Source of the DNA: K23-9 sp049680365
GTDB lineage: Bacteria; Planctomycetota; Planctomycetia; Pirellulales; Pirellulaceae
Reading direction: 5' to 3'
DNA: 64,000 bases
Assembly (NCBI GenBank): GCA_049680365.1
Contig: JBAUHQ010000430.1
Coordinates: forward strand, 1 to 64,000
The notes beneath the pieces are model-generated. The model was not told the origin of the DNA, searched no databases, and saw only the letters and a list, made by a program, of their open reading frames with translations. Every line of letters begins with the position of its first letter. Position 1 is the stretch's first letter. This document shows positions 18,569-26,359 of the stretch, in pieces. The position numbers and the translations under genes are program-made.

Positions 18569-19195
18569 ATGAGCGATAACGATCCGTCATGCGATTCAAA
18601 CAACAAAGAAGAGCGGAACAACGCCCTAGTCGTTGCGATCGGCGCTTCAGCAGGCGGCTTCAAAGAAATTTGCTTGATCGTCCAGCAGTTGCCAACTTGG
18701 TTCGCCGGCACGCTGTTGATCGCCACGCATCGCGAGCCAGACAAACCGAACACACTCGCTGAAGTTCTTGCAAACCGCGCTCGTGTCGAAGTCGAAGAAC
18801 CGGTCGATGAAGAATGCATGGAATGCACCACCATCTACGTGGGAGCCCCCAACGAACGTGTCGAAGTCGATGGAGATGAGTTCGACGTGGAAGACGATCG
18901 CTCACGTTACGCACGGATTCACCGCATCGACGATCTATTCAAATCTGTCGCGGAGAGTGCCGGCAAAAACGCAGTGGGCATTGTGCTGTCGGGCATGCTC
19001 TACGATGGCACAGAAGGCTTACGGGCAATTCACCAAGCGGGCGGCTTTTGCATGGTTCAAGACCCTGACGACGCCGATTTTCGCTCGATGCCCGACAACG
19101 CGCTGGACGCAGTGCCAATTGCGTTCGTCGGTACGACCGAAGATATCTCCAGCAAGCTGATGGAGCTTTCACTCGGTCGGCAATGTCGAGATTAA
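18569..19195 (+). CDS. Stand-alone CheB-type methylesterase domain protein
   Basis: The 208-residue protein consists of a CheB catalytic domain without a receiver. The catalytic triad is visible: Ser27 in AIGASAGG, His54 in IATHREPD, and Asp in LSGMLYDGTEG. Late motifs (FCMVQDPDDADFRSMPDNAL) also fit. It should hydrolyse methyl-glutamate esters on a receptor or on another partner. No chemotaxis operon is nearby; the only other CheB domain in the window is in the giant fusion at 44687-50719, which has a CheR domain too. The start is the ATG at 18569. Confidence 0.88.
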   Translation: MSDNDPSCDSNNKEERNNALVVAIGASAGGFKEICLIVQQLPTWFAGTLLIATHREPDKPNTLAEVLANRARVEVEEPVDEECMECTTIYVGAPNERVEVDGDEFDVEDDRSRYARIHRIDDLFKSVAESAGKNAVGIVLSGMLYDGTEGLRAIHQAGGFCMVQDPDDADFRSMPDNALDAVPIAFVGTTEDISSKLMELSLGRQCRD

Positions 19196-19262
19196 TCCTC
19201 GCAAAACCCTTTAGTCACATCCTGCCAGCTTGTGAGTAGCTTGCCGCTGTCTTCCTGTTGGA

Positions 19263-20774
19263 TCATGCAAGCGGTGCCGTCGTCGTCGACACTCTATTCG
19301 CATCATCCCGTGGGCGATTTGACTGCACGTTCTTTGCAATTCCTTTGAGCATCACCGGGAAAACGAGTCCATGTAATGGCAAGACTGCGTACCAATAGGC
19401 GAGCCCCAAGAGACCTCGAGGACGAAAACGAGCCGTCATAACAATCTTCGTTTTGTCATCAGGCGCTTCATGCAGTTGGAAGTCGAGTTCGGCGACGCCT
19501 GGTAGTTTCATTTCGGCGCGAAGCGAGAGCCTTTCGTTCTCAACCAACTTCGTCACTCGCCAGAAGTCCACCGGTTCGCCGTAGTGAAGGTCACGTGGGT
19601 GCCGGCGGCCACGCCGCAAACCCGGTCCGCCGACCGCTTGATCCATCCAGCCACGAATCCGCCACAGATAACCGGCACCCCAATAGCCCTTGCGTCCGCC
19701 AATGGATCGGATCTCAGCGAACGTTTGCTCTGCCGATCCATTGGCAAGTATCTCGCGTCGATCCACAAACGTTGTCCCTCCGGCCCAGTCGGGATCGCCG
19801 GGAATCTTTCCTGCAGTTGACCAACGCGTTTCAATCTGACCGCTTTCAGTTCGGCCGAGTGCGGCCTCGATGGCGGCTTCGATTCCAAGGCATTCCCCTG
19901 GCATTAGGCGAACTGCGTCGTCATTGCGGCAGACGGTTCGGTTCTTCAAGCCCTCTGCCAGCGGCCTTGCGATGCTACTGCTGACCGGCGTCACCAATCC
20001 GATCCAAAGGCTACTCAAACGCGGCGTCAGAACAGGAACCGGAAATATGATCCGCCGTCGAAGCTTCAACTTTTCCGCCATCACTTGCATGACATTCTGA
20101 TAGCTCATGATGTCGGGACCGCCAATGTCGACCGTGCGACCGGCCGTTTCATCGACCTCGATACATTCGACGAGATAGCGAAGCACATCGCGAATCGCAA
20201 TCGGCTGAGTCTCTGTGTTCACCCACTTGGGCGTTACCATGATCGGCAACCTTTCCACCAGATACCGCAACGTCTCGAAAGAAGCAGAACCTGATCCAAT
20301 GATCATCGCCGCGCGGAAAACCGTAGCGGGAACTTGACCGGCTTGAAGGATTTCTGCAACTTCATGTCGACTATCGAGATGCTCCGAAAGGTCTGGACCC
20401 AATTCGCCAAGGCCACCTAGATAGACGATCCGTTGGCAGGAAGACTGTTCCACCGCTTCTCGAAAGCTCGTCGCAAGCTCTCGATCCCGCTTTGCATATT
20501 GTCCCTTGGCCGACTGCATCGAGTGGACAAGATAGAACGCGACGTCAACATCTTGCAACGCTTCACCGATGGCTGTTGCGTCCTCAAGCTCCCCAGGCAC
20601 CACGGTCACACGTGCGTCTCGGCTCCATGCGAACTTCGTCAGCTTCTCTGGACTGCGGACCAAACAATTTACCGAATAGCCTCGCTCAAGCAGGCGTCGG
20701 ACTAAACGACCTCCCACGTATCCGGTCGCGCCACAAACGAAAACACGCAAGGATGTGGGGGTAGATTTCTTCAT
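19263..20774 (-). CDS. NAD(P)-binding SDR-like oxidoreductase with DUF2867 domain
   Basis: The 503-residue protein has an N-terminal Rossmann domain of the atypical short-chain dehydrogenase type (VFVCGATGYVGGRLVRRLLE; YLGGLGELG) and a C-terminal DUF2867/SRPBCC-like domain with two hydrophobic segments near the end (GLLGLAYWYAVLPLHGLVF). Similar proteins are often annotated as NADH-ubiquinone oxidoreductase-like or nucleoside-diphosphate-sugar epimerases. ATG at 20772-20774 is chosen because the Rossmann domain follows directly. A weak GG-N10-GC element at 20895-20909 (CGGCAT, but ACGC at -12) points toward it. Confidence 0.85.
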   Translation of the reverse strand: MKKSTPTSLRVFVCGATGYVGGRLVRRLLERGYSVNCLVRSPEKLTKFAWSRDARVTVVPGELEDATAIGEALQDVDVAFYLVHSMQSAKGQYAKRDRELATSFREAVEQSSCQRIVYLGGLGELGPDLSEHLDSRHEVAEILQAGQVPATVFRAAMIIGSGSASFETLRYLVERLPIMVTPKWVNTETQPIAIRDVLRYLVECIEVDETAGRTVDIGGPDIMSYQNVMQVMAEKLKLRRRIIFPVPVLTPRLSSLWIGLVTPVSSSIARPLAEGLKNRTVCRNDDAVRLMPGECLGIEAAIEAALGRTESGQIETRWSTAGKIPGDPDWAGGTTFVDRREILANGSAEQTFAEIRSIGGRKGYWGAGYLWRIRGWMDQAVGGPGLRRGRRHPRDLHYGEPVDFWRVTKLVENERLSLRAEMKLPGVAELDFQLHEAPDDKTKIVMTARFRPRGLLGLAYWYAVLPLHGLVFPVMLKGIAKNVQSNRPRDDANRVSTTTAPLA

Positions 20775-20930
20775 ACAGATTAAGGTTCCGATGAGCAACT
20801 GCTCGGACGCGATTCGATTTTCATTTGGTCTCTCACCCGGCGATGTAATCTAGCGTTTTCGTTCCCAGCTGACATCGCGTTCATTGAACTGATTGCGTCT
20901 AAAATGCCGCAAAGGGACGTTCCGCGACAA

Positions 20931-21272
20931 TCAAGAACCAAAAATCCAACCGCGGATAATCGTTAGCCACTGAATGGACCATTGCGGTGAACGCGATGAG
21001 TTGGGACTCAGTTTCACAAGTTCGTGACCGGCATGCTCGATCACAATGCCTTGTCCGGTGGACGTAACGAAATGTCTAAGCATTATTCGTGCTTCCTTCA
21101 GCTCACGCCAACTCGCTTTAGGAAAACTGGCATCGGAAGCGATCCGAATGGTTCCGTCGCTATCGGTAGACACCGCAATAGACCGGGTGATGGTATCACC
21201 CTGAGTCTGTATCACCGACATTTCGACGTCCACGCAAAGACTCCTAGGAGCCGGCAAAAACGGATCAGCCAT
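20931..21272 (-). CDS. Small protein of unknown function, coupled to its upstream neighbour
   Basis: The 113-residue product is soluble. It contains SVIQTQGDTITRSIAVSTDS and a basic, Trp-containing end. Its start overlaps the end of the 71-residue gene upstream by eight bases, which points to translational coupling and a joint role. I recognise no domain. Confidence 0.55.
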   Translation of the reverse strand: MADPFLPAPRSLCVDVEMSVIQTQGDTITRSIAVSTDSDGTIRIASDASFPKASWRELKEARIMLRHFVTSTGQGIVIEHAGHELVKLSPNSSRSPQWSIQWLTIIRGWIFGS

Positions 21273-21480
21273 GGGACTGACTAGCGTCTCGCGTACGAAC
21301 TTTCAGAACACCGTTCAGCTTCCAGTGCGCGTGCTGGACGTTCTCGCCACCGGTGCTGGCAGGTACATGCACCTCCATTTCCTGAAAATCGTAAGTGATT
21401 TCTGCATTGCGCCCGGTCAAGGCGTCGTAAAGTCCCGCAGCCAGTTCAGGCCACGTATTTGTTGCATTGTCGTTGGTCAT
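21265..21480 (-). CDS. Small protein of unknown function
   Basis: The 71-residue product (start MTNDNATNTWPELAAGLYDA) has a helix then two to three beta strands (EITYDFQEMEVHVP; HWKLNGVLKVRTRD). The Trp-Pro-Glu-Leu-Ala start and overall size are shared by many small planctomycete proteins that I recall only as hypothetical. It is the first gene of a two-gene unit with 20931-21272. A perfect 7-base inverted repeat lies 39 bases upstream. Confidence 0.6.
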   Translation of the reverse strand: MTNDNATNTWPELAAGLYDALTGRNAEITYDFQEMEVHVPASTGGENVQHAHWKLNGVLKVRTRDASQSHG

Positions 21481-21518
21481 GGTAAACCCAATTTCATGAA
21501 GTGTTGGTTAGAAGGAAT

Positions 21519-21536
21519 GCAACACACCCGTGTTGC
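21519..21536. promoter_or_regulatory. Inverted repeat upstream of the two-gene unit
   Basis: GCAACAC-ACCC-GTGTTGC is a perfect 7-base palindrome with a 4-base spacer. Its position 39-56 bases upstream of a start suits an operator; no T-run follows, so it is an unlikely terminator. Confidence 0.4.
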
Positions 21537-21678
21537 TACAGGATGATATAGAGTCATCAACCCCAACGAACGCTCAAGAAATTCGTCGTTGAATTCGGAG
21601 ACCACGTTCGACTAACAATTGTTTCCGGTTCGGTTTTCGCATCGTGACCGAAGCCGTTGGGTTCTTTAGGTATCGATC

Positions 21679-21702
21679 GGCAGGCTGGGAACCTACGCCA
21701 CG
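21679..21702. repeat. Half copy of type B repeat
   Basis: GGCAGGCTGGGAACCTACGC matches one arm of the type B palindrome, 12 bases beyond the 3' end of the dps gene. Confidence 0.6.
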
Positions 21703-21714
21703 AGAGAATGGCGC

Positions 21715-22203
21715 TTAGCCTTCCTGAGCCTGCAACATCCATAGATGTTTTTCCAAAGGCCCAGAGATCGCGATCAGCATGTCTTCACTGATAGGGTCGA
21801 GGTCACCAAGTTTGTCGATCGCCGCGCGGAGGGAGTCAATCGTCGTCTTCGCAGCGTCCGCGACACGTGTGATCGTTTCCTTGACGTCGACGAAATCCCG
21901 TGGATAACTCTCCAGCACGCTCGCTTCAGCCACGGTCGATGACCGGCCGTCAGCGGGAACCCCAAGTGCGGCGATTCGCTCGGCGACCTCGTCGCTTGCG
22001 TCTCGCGCCGTTGCAATAATTTCATCCAACTGTACGTGGATACTGCGGAAATTTGGCCCGAAGACATTCCAATGAGCTTGCTTCATCAGCAGAGCAAGGT
22101 CGATGAGATTGGTCAGGTTGCTTTGTAGAAGCATTGTGACCTGTTCGTTAGTTTCACTTGTCAGGATGTCGCGTTTGAATTGACTCTTGGTGGCGGTTGC
22201 CAT
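21715..22203 (-). CDS. dps: Dps-like ferritin-fold protein
   Basis: The 162-residue four-helix protein matches the Dps/bacterioferritin-like family: LLMKQAHWNVFGPNFRSIHV with the His and Asp residues of the ferroxidase site, followed by LDEIIATARDASDEVAERIA and GPLEKHLWMLQAQ at the C-terminus. Dps oxidises and stores iron with hydrogen peroxide and protects DNA in stationary phase. The start has GGAGAAAT in front. I find no sigma-54 element upstream, in contrast to many neighbours. Confidence 0.93.
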   Translation of the reverse strand: MATATKSQFKRDILTSETNEQVTMLLQSNLTNLIDLALLMKQAHWNVFGPNFRSIHVQLDEIIATARDASDEVAERIAALGVPADGRSSTVAEASVLESYPRDFVDVKETITRVADAAKTTIDSLRAAIDKLGDLDPISEDMLIAISGPLEKHLWMLQAQEG

Positions 22204-22298
22204 CTTATTTCTCCATCGATTGGGAAGTTAGTTTCAGCGGAATAAAAAACACTATCGTTTTAGTCTTGTCTGTGTTTGAGTCGTCTGTCTGGGGTTGT

Positions 22299-22517
22299 CT
22301 AGGCATCGCTTAGTTCGGACTCGCTCTTGAGAATCTGGTTGCCATCGCCTTGCTCGACAAGGTATGCAGGCTCGTCGTCGCTTGCATTTCGAGTCACTGT
22401 GGTGTCCCGGAGCGTTTTCGTCACCTTGGTTTTGAAAGATTCCTTGATTTTGCCCTTGGCGGTACCGCTCCCGAAGTTCCACTGAACGATTTGGTTGACT
22501 TGAAATTCCTGGCCCAC
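22299..22517 (-). CDS. DUF2945 (hypervirulence-associated TUDOR domain) protein
   Basis: The 72-residue protein is the size of the DUF2945 family and contains its core: VNQIVQWNFGSGTAKGKI and LVEQGDGNQILKSESEL. The start is a GTG at 22515-22517, six bases after a perfect AAGGAG; a longer frame to 22640 would run through the sigma-54 promoter. Members are small, often stress-related proteins of unknown biochemical role. The promoter at 22569-22583 lies 52 bases upstream. Confidence 0.82.
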   Translation of the reverse strand: MGQEFQVNQIVQWNFGSGTAKGKIKESFKTKVTKTLRDTTVTRNASDDEPAYLVEQGDGNQILKSESELSDA

Positions 22518-22568
22518 AGTCGGCTCCTTAGGCGAACGTAACGAACGAGTATTAAACCCAGTCAAGTC

Positions 22569-22583
22569 GCAAACGTTGGGCCA
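22569..22583 (-). promoter_or_regulatory. Sigma-54 promoter of the DUF2945 gene
   Basis: On the minus strand the element reads TGGCCCAACGTTTGC, one base off the full TGGCAC, with intact TTGC and GG-N10-GC spacing. Confidence 0.6.
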
Positions 22584-22600
22584 AACCGATCGCGTCTCTC

Positions 22601-22615
22601 TGGCTTGGCGTTTGC
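22601..22615 (+). promoter_or_regulatory. Sigma-54 promoter of the zinc-ribbon gene
   Basis: TGGCTTGGCGTTTGC keeps TTGC and the GG-N10-GC spacing but has CTT in place of CAC. It lies 67 bases before the ATG at 22682, back to back with the divergent element at 22569. Confidence 0.5.
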
Positions 22616-22681
22616 TTCGAATTGCCTTGATAATCGCCAAAGAGCGATTTGAGTTACCTAAAATCTCAGACGATCAAAACG

Positions 22682-22864
22682 ATGTCCAACGAAAACGCTG
22701 ACAAGGTCCACTTGAACCGTACACCTTGTCCTGGTTGCGGAAAGCGCGTCGATGACCGCGCCCCAGCCTGCCCGAACTGCGGCGAGAAAATCTACGTAGA
22801 GCATCCTGGCGGGATCACGCCCACCAAGCACCCTCGGCTCCCATCGGATTCAATTGATTCGTGA
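22682..22864 (+). CDS. Small zinc-ribbon protein
   Basis: The 60-residue protein has a treble-clef-like zinc ribbon, CPGCGKRVDDRAPACPNCG, with four Cys ligands in two CxxC knuckles. The rest is short and polar. It probably binds zinc as a structural element, perhaps in a protein-protein or nucleic-acid contact. It is divergent from the DUF2945 gene, and both have sigma-54-like promoters. An upstream in-frame ATG at 22649 is rejected as start because it lies closer to the promoter with no ribosome-binding site. Confidence 0.7.
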   Translation: MSNENADKVHLNRTPCPGCGKRVDDRAPACPNCGEKIYVEHPGGITPTKHPRLPSDSIDS

Positions 22865-22975
22865 TGCGACCCAAACAGTGAAAGCCAACCGACCTCGTTG
22901 AGCGATCACCGTCCAAGTAACACCCATGCAAGTAACACTGATGATCGTGGCGTAGTTTTCCAGCGTGCGCCGCAA

Positions 22976-24094
22976 TCATTCCGGTTCCTTTAACGCGTCT
23001 GGATCGCGAAGGGCGTCGACGGTTTCTTGGGCATCTTCTTGATCGCCGGCATCTAAACTAGGACCTTCTTGCATTTGCTTGGCGTCTGGCTCGTGGCTGA
23101 GTTCAACCCACAACGGCAAGTGGTCCGATCCGATTGACGGAAGGGTGCGAAGCTCAGCGACGCGGAAGTCATCGGAGTGGAACAGATGATCAAGTGGGTA
23201 GCGCCAGATGAATGAATGCGCGTTGAACGTCGGATAGAGACCGCGTCCTTTCCGCGGATCAAGCAGTCCGCTGACTTCTTGAAACAGGTCCGTGGTGCGC
23301 GACCAGCCGACATCGTTCATATCGCCAAGAACGATCGTGCTTTCATCTTTTTGGACCTCCCGACCGACCAGCACCAATTCAGCATCTCGTTTGGTTGTGT
23401 CTTCACCAGGGCGTGGTGGATTCGGATGTACCGCGAAAAATTTGACTGGATGGCCGTTGGGAAGGCGGACGACTGCTTCAATCGAAGGAATCGTCTCTTT
23501 CACGAACGCACGCACCTTCGATTCCTCAATGGGTAGCTTCGAGTAGATCGCGAGCCCATATTTGTTTTCAAGCGGATGCAGAACATGGTGCTCAAACGAC
23601 GCTTCCAATGTCGCAATGTCGTTGATCCAACGCTCGTTGACTTCAAGTAGAACAACGATATCCGGATTTTGCAAAGCGATCAGCCGTAACAATGCATCGG
23701 CATCTTCGTTGTCTTGCAAAATGTTGGCCGAGAGTATCTTGACTCGTGCGTCAGCGTCCGAAGACTTCGACCATTCGACTTGACGGGGGGCAACGGGCAG
23801 AAAAGGGAATATCCAGTAGAACTGGATCAGAACACCGCCAAGCAAAAATACGGCAAGCACTTTTGCCAACTGGCGCCTGCGAAACGGCATCAACCAAGCA
23901 ATGCCTACCAGATAGAAAATCAAAAGCTGAACGCGAGGAAAGTCTCCGATTCGCACCCACCAGGTATCGACTGGCAAAACGGGGACATAAGCGGAGAGGA
24001 CCAACGCGATGGCGGATAGCCGTGAAGCCGCCCAAATCGTTCGTTTCAAAAGCGATTGGTCGTTTGTTGATGCGGTTGGTTGTTTTGAGTCCAT
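22976..24094 (-). CDS. Membrane-anchored endonuclease/exonuclease/phosphatase (EEP) family protein
   Basis: The 372-residue protein has three transmembrane helices (about 30-110) followed by an EEP domain: ILSANILQDN, VVLLEVNERW, FFAVHPNPP, VLGDMNDVGW and GSDHLPLWVEL, which carry the Asn, Glu, His and Asp residues of the catalytic site. This layout is typical of membrane-anchored members with unknown substrate (nucleic acid, inositol phosphate or sphingomyelin-like). The C-terminus is acidic. ATG at 24092-24094 is chosen because the protein becomes conserved there. Confidence 0.88.
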   Translation of the reverse strand: MDSKQPTASTNDQSLLKRTIWAASRLSAIALVLSAYVPVLPVDTWWVRIGDFPRVQLLIFYLVGIAWLMPFRRRQLAKVLAVFLLGGVLIQFYWIFPFLPVAPRQVEWSKSSDADARVKILSANILQDNEDADALLRLIALQNPDIVVLLEVNERWINDIATLEASFEHHVLHPLENKYGLAIYSKLPIEESKVRAFVKETIPSIEAVVRLPNGHPVKFFAVHPNPPRPGEDTTKRDAELVLVGREVQKDESTIVLGDMNDVGWSRTTDLFQEVSGLLDPRKGRGLYPTFNAHSFIWRYPLDHLFHSDDFRVAELRTLPSIGSDHLPLWVELSHEPDAKQMQEGPSLDAGDQEDAQETVDALRDPDALKEPE

Positions 24095-24161
24095 GTTGGT
24101 TTCACTAGCAGGATGAAGGCCAAACAGCGTCGCGAGGCATCCAGCAAGCGAATCGCACACT

Positions 24162-24196
24162 CCCGTAGCGATAAGCTGGCAGCTTGTCGCTACGGG
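24162..24196. repeat. Type A dispersed palindrome, near-perfect
   Basis: CCCGTAGCGATAAGCTG pairs with CAGCTTGTCGCTACGGG, a 17-base stem with one mismatch. A type B arm (CTGGCAGGCTGGAAGCCTAC) follows at 24200-24219. Confidence 0.85.
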
Positions 24197-24234
24197 ACAC
24201 TGGCAGGCTGGAAGCCTACGGCACTGACCTCTTT

Positions 24235-24249
24235 CGGCACACTAGTTGC
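24235..24249 (+). promoter_or_regulatory. Sigma-54 promoter of a micro-gene
   Basis: CGGCACACTAGTTGC has GGCAC and TTGC with GG-N10-GC spacing. The only reading frame downstream before the next repeat is the 24-codon gene at 24318. Confidence 0.6.
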
Positions 24250-24317
24250 GTAAGAAGGACTTACAGGATCCGCATGTTTCTCGTGGGTCGCAAACTCCCC
24301 TTCAGTGAAAGATCATT

Positions 24318-24392
24318 ATGTATATCGGTGGTGGAATCCTTGGCACAATCTTAGTCGTTCTAGCAATCATCTACTTGGCCAAACGAATCTAA
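24318..24392 (+). CDS. 24-residue single-helix membrane peptide
   Basis: The frame encodes MYIGGGILGTILVVLAIIYL followed by AKRI, one complete transmembrane helix with a positively charged end. It lies 69 bases downstream of a sigma-54 element and within a small gap bordered by repeats. The sequence resembles the small membrane peptides (KdpF-like or stress peptides) that stabilise larger complexes. GAAAG seven bases upstream is a weak ribosome-binding site. Too short for standard gene finders; expression is not proven. Confidence 0.45.
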   Translation: MYIGGGILGTILVVLAIIYLAKRI

Positions 24393-24402
24393 GTCTCAAT
24401 CC

Positions 24403-24466
24403 GCAGCTACAAGTTGCCAGCTTGTGAAATGAGTTAAACCGACAAGCTGGCGGCTTGTGGCTACGA
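24403..24466. repeat. Pair of type A palindromes
   Basis: GCAGCTACAAGTTGCCAGCT and GACAAGCTGGCGGCTTGTGG are two neighbouring degenerate type A units between the micro-gene and the transglutaminase gene. Confidence 0.7.
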
Positions 24467-24507
24467 GACCCAAACGGCAGGCGACAAGCCTCCTTCGCAA
24501 ATTCTGA

Positions 24508-25338
24508 TCAAGCGGTTGAGACCGCCGGATTCTGCTGAGAAGGAAATCCATTGTCCGACAAGTTAGCCCACACACTTTTCTCCAGCATCGTTGCGCTGCC
24601 TGTCAGCGTGCAGAACGCTACGTCCGCCGCGTCTCGACCGACACCGACGCGCACTAAGCCGAGCGTGGAAGCCAATCGGGTTGGGTCGAACAAGTACCAT
24701 TGGCCATCCAGGAAGGCTTCCATGAACCCGTGATAGTCCGGCGGTTGTAGATCGACCGCGTACCCGGAGACATATCTCGTCGGAATGCCAATGCCTCGAC
24801 ACAAACTGATCGCTAGGTGAGCGTAGTCGCGGCAAACACCTGTCCGTTGCAACAACACATCAGATGCGGTGGTGGTTGCCGTCGTACTTCCAGGAGTGTA
24901 TTCGAGGTGGCTGTGGACCCAATCGCAAATCGCTTGGACTCGGCCGAATCCTGGATACAGCTGTCCGAACTCTTCAAAAGCAAACCTTGCGAGCACGTCG
25001 CTTTCGCAATATCGACTGGGATTCATGTAGGTCAAAACTTCAGGCGGCATCTGAGCAGCTTGCGACTCGCCGACGTCGCGTGGTCGATCAATCTCGGGTG
25101 TCAAATCCGCCGTCGCCTGATACGCGATCGACAACTGACACGGTTGAACAACCACTCGGTGAAGCCGGTTGCCTTCCGACCCGACCTGACACTGTTGGAC
25201 GTTCAGGGGTGGGTCGAAAACCAAACTTTCGTTGCTGATAATCTGGTGCCGTGTCGATGCCGCAGTGATGTTAAGCAGGAAGATCGTTGGTTGGCGAACC
25301 TCGTAAACGAGCTTGCTACCGATTTGAATTTGAGTCAT
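24508..25338 (-). CDS. Transglutaminase-like cysteine protease domain protein
   Basis: The 276-residue protein has an N-terminal beta domain (bacterial transglutaminase-like N-terminal region) and a catalytic core with the expected Cys-His-Asp triad: Cys in TGVCRDYAHL, His in DYHGFMEAF and Asp in YLFDPTRL. Proteins of this group often accompany Anbu proteasome-like subunits. Here the Anbu gene lies 75 bases upstream on the same strand, separated by a type B repeat. A peptidase or peptide-ligase role is inferred. Confidence 0.88.
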   Translation of the reverse strand: MTQIQIGSKLVYEVRQPTIFLLNITAASTRHQIISNESLVFDPPLNVQQCQVGSEGNRLHRVVVQPCQLSIAYQATADLTPEIDRPRDVGESQAAQMPPEVLTYMNPSRYCESDVLARFAFEEFGQLYPGFGRVQAICDWVHSHLEYTPGSTTATTTASDVLLQRTGVCRDYAHLAISLCRGIGIPTRYVSGYAVDLQPPDYHGFMEAFLDGQWYLFDPTRLASTLGLVRVGVGRDAADVAFCTLTGSATMLEKSVWANLSDNGFPSQQNPAVSTA

Positions 25339-25353
25339 GAGTGGTCCTTTAAA

Positions 25354-25412
25354 GTGGCGTAACCTTCCAACCTGCGGTTATCGTTCATCGCAAGCTGGAA
25401 GCCTAAGCCACG
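25354..25412. repeat. Type B dispersed palindrome pair
   Basis: GTGGCGTAACCTTCCAACCT and CAAGCTGGAAGCCTAAGCCA form the arms, exactly filling the gap between the transglutaminase and Anbu genes. Confidence 0.75.
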
Positions 25413-25413
25413 T

Positions 25414-26142
25414 TCATTGCGGGTTGTTGCCGAGAAGTGGTGATGCCCACTGCATGGGTAAGTTGTGAACGGAATCTGAAAGCGCTCTGGTCCAATTAGA
25501 AATGGTGTCCGCCAAATCGGCTTCGGAATAGCGATGAAAACGTGGAGCCGAATCGCGGTTAGCAAGTACCGCCACGTCAATTGGGTAATCCACATCCGTC
25601 ACACTGGTGCGAGTCGCGTCAAACGCCAACAGAGCAAGAGCAATAGCCGATGAAAGTGGAGTTTCGCTGGTCAGCAGCCGGTCGAGGATCGGTTTGCCGT
25701 AGTAGGTGCGACCGATGACGAAGTAGGGCGAATCGAAAGCGACTTCGACCCAATTGCCTTCTGGATAGACGTAAAACAGTTGCGGACTCTCATCAGCCGG
25801 CAGTCTTCCGCCAATGATCGCGTGCAGGTTAAAGGAGTGATTGGTGGCAGCCAGTGACGGCCCGTCTTCAGCCTTTACTCTTCGCAGCTGGTCACCAAAA
25901 AGGTTGGTGAATTGATATAAGCGATCACGAACAACTTCCTCGCCGCGCAGCGTCTCATCGACATAGGTCAGCGTTTTGTCGCGAACCGAACGCAGCCCGC
26001 TAGTCATCGTAAATAGAGCTTGCCCAGCATGTTGGAACTCCGCCAGCTTTCGCTTGTTGACCTGTTCGCTGCCACGGACAATCCGCGTATCGGCGAGCGC
26101 TACAATTCCTTCGTTGACTTTGATACCGACACAAAACGTCAT
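25414..26142 (-). CDS. Anbu-type proteasome-like beta subunit
   Basis: The 242-residue protein begins MTFCVGIKVNEGIVALADTR, the hallmark start of the ancestral beta-subunit (Anbu, COG3484): after removal of Met1, Thr2 is the expected N-terminal nucleophile. GSEQVNKRKLAEF and LFTMTSGLRSVRDKTL support the assignment. Anbu forms helical open-ring assemblies; peptidase activity was reported as weak or absent. The known Anbu operon holds an ATP-grasp and an alpha-E gene plus a transglutaminase; only the last is here, directly downstream. No sigma-54 element was seen upstream. Confidence 0.93.
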   Translation of the reverse strand: MTFCVGIKVNEGIVALADTRIVRGSEQVNKRKLAEFQHAGQALFTMTSGLRSVRDKTLTYVDETLRGEEVVRDRLYQFTNLFGDQLRRVKAEDGPSLAATNHSFNLHAIIGGRLPADESPQLFYVYPEGNWVEVAFDSPYFVIGRTYYGKPILDRLLTSETPLSSAIALALLAFDATRTSVTDVDYPIDVAVLANRDSAPRFHRYSEADLADTISNWTRALSDSVHNLPMQWASPLLGNNPQ

Positions 26143-26359
26143 AAATTCGGTTCACGAGCTAAAAGGTTGGCAAACTGATCGACATCAGCCCAAGGACTCT
26201 GCCGCCGGGGTAAATCGCAGCGACTGCCGGAGCGATTGCTGTTAAGTGATCGATATCAGCAATGCATATCTTGCGCCATTCCGTACGTTAGGCTTCCACA
26301 CTGCGTGCATCGTCCCGTAACACGAGCTGTCAGCATGTGTCGACGGTCTTGGCAAGGGC
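26143..26359. other. Intergenic region with degenerate repeat arms
   Basis: This gap contains a degenerate type B arm (TTAGGCTTCCACACTGCGTG at about 26288) followed by a degenerate type A arm. I see no gene in it. Confidence 0.4.

Noticed and set aside
21557..21742. 61-codon minus-strand frame after dps
   Set aside because: It overlaps the dps 3' end and a repeat arm; its sequence is low in hydrophobic order and has no ribosome-binding site.
22518..22640. N-terminal extension of the DUF2945 protein (start MAIIKAIRSKRQ)
   Set aside because: It covers both promoter elements, and the GTG at 22517 has a perfect ribosome-binding site and gives the family's normal length.
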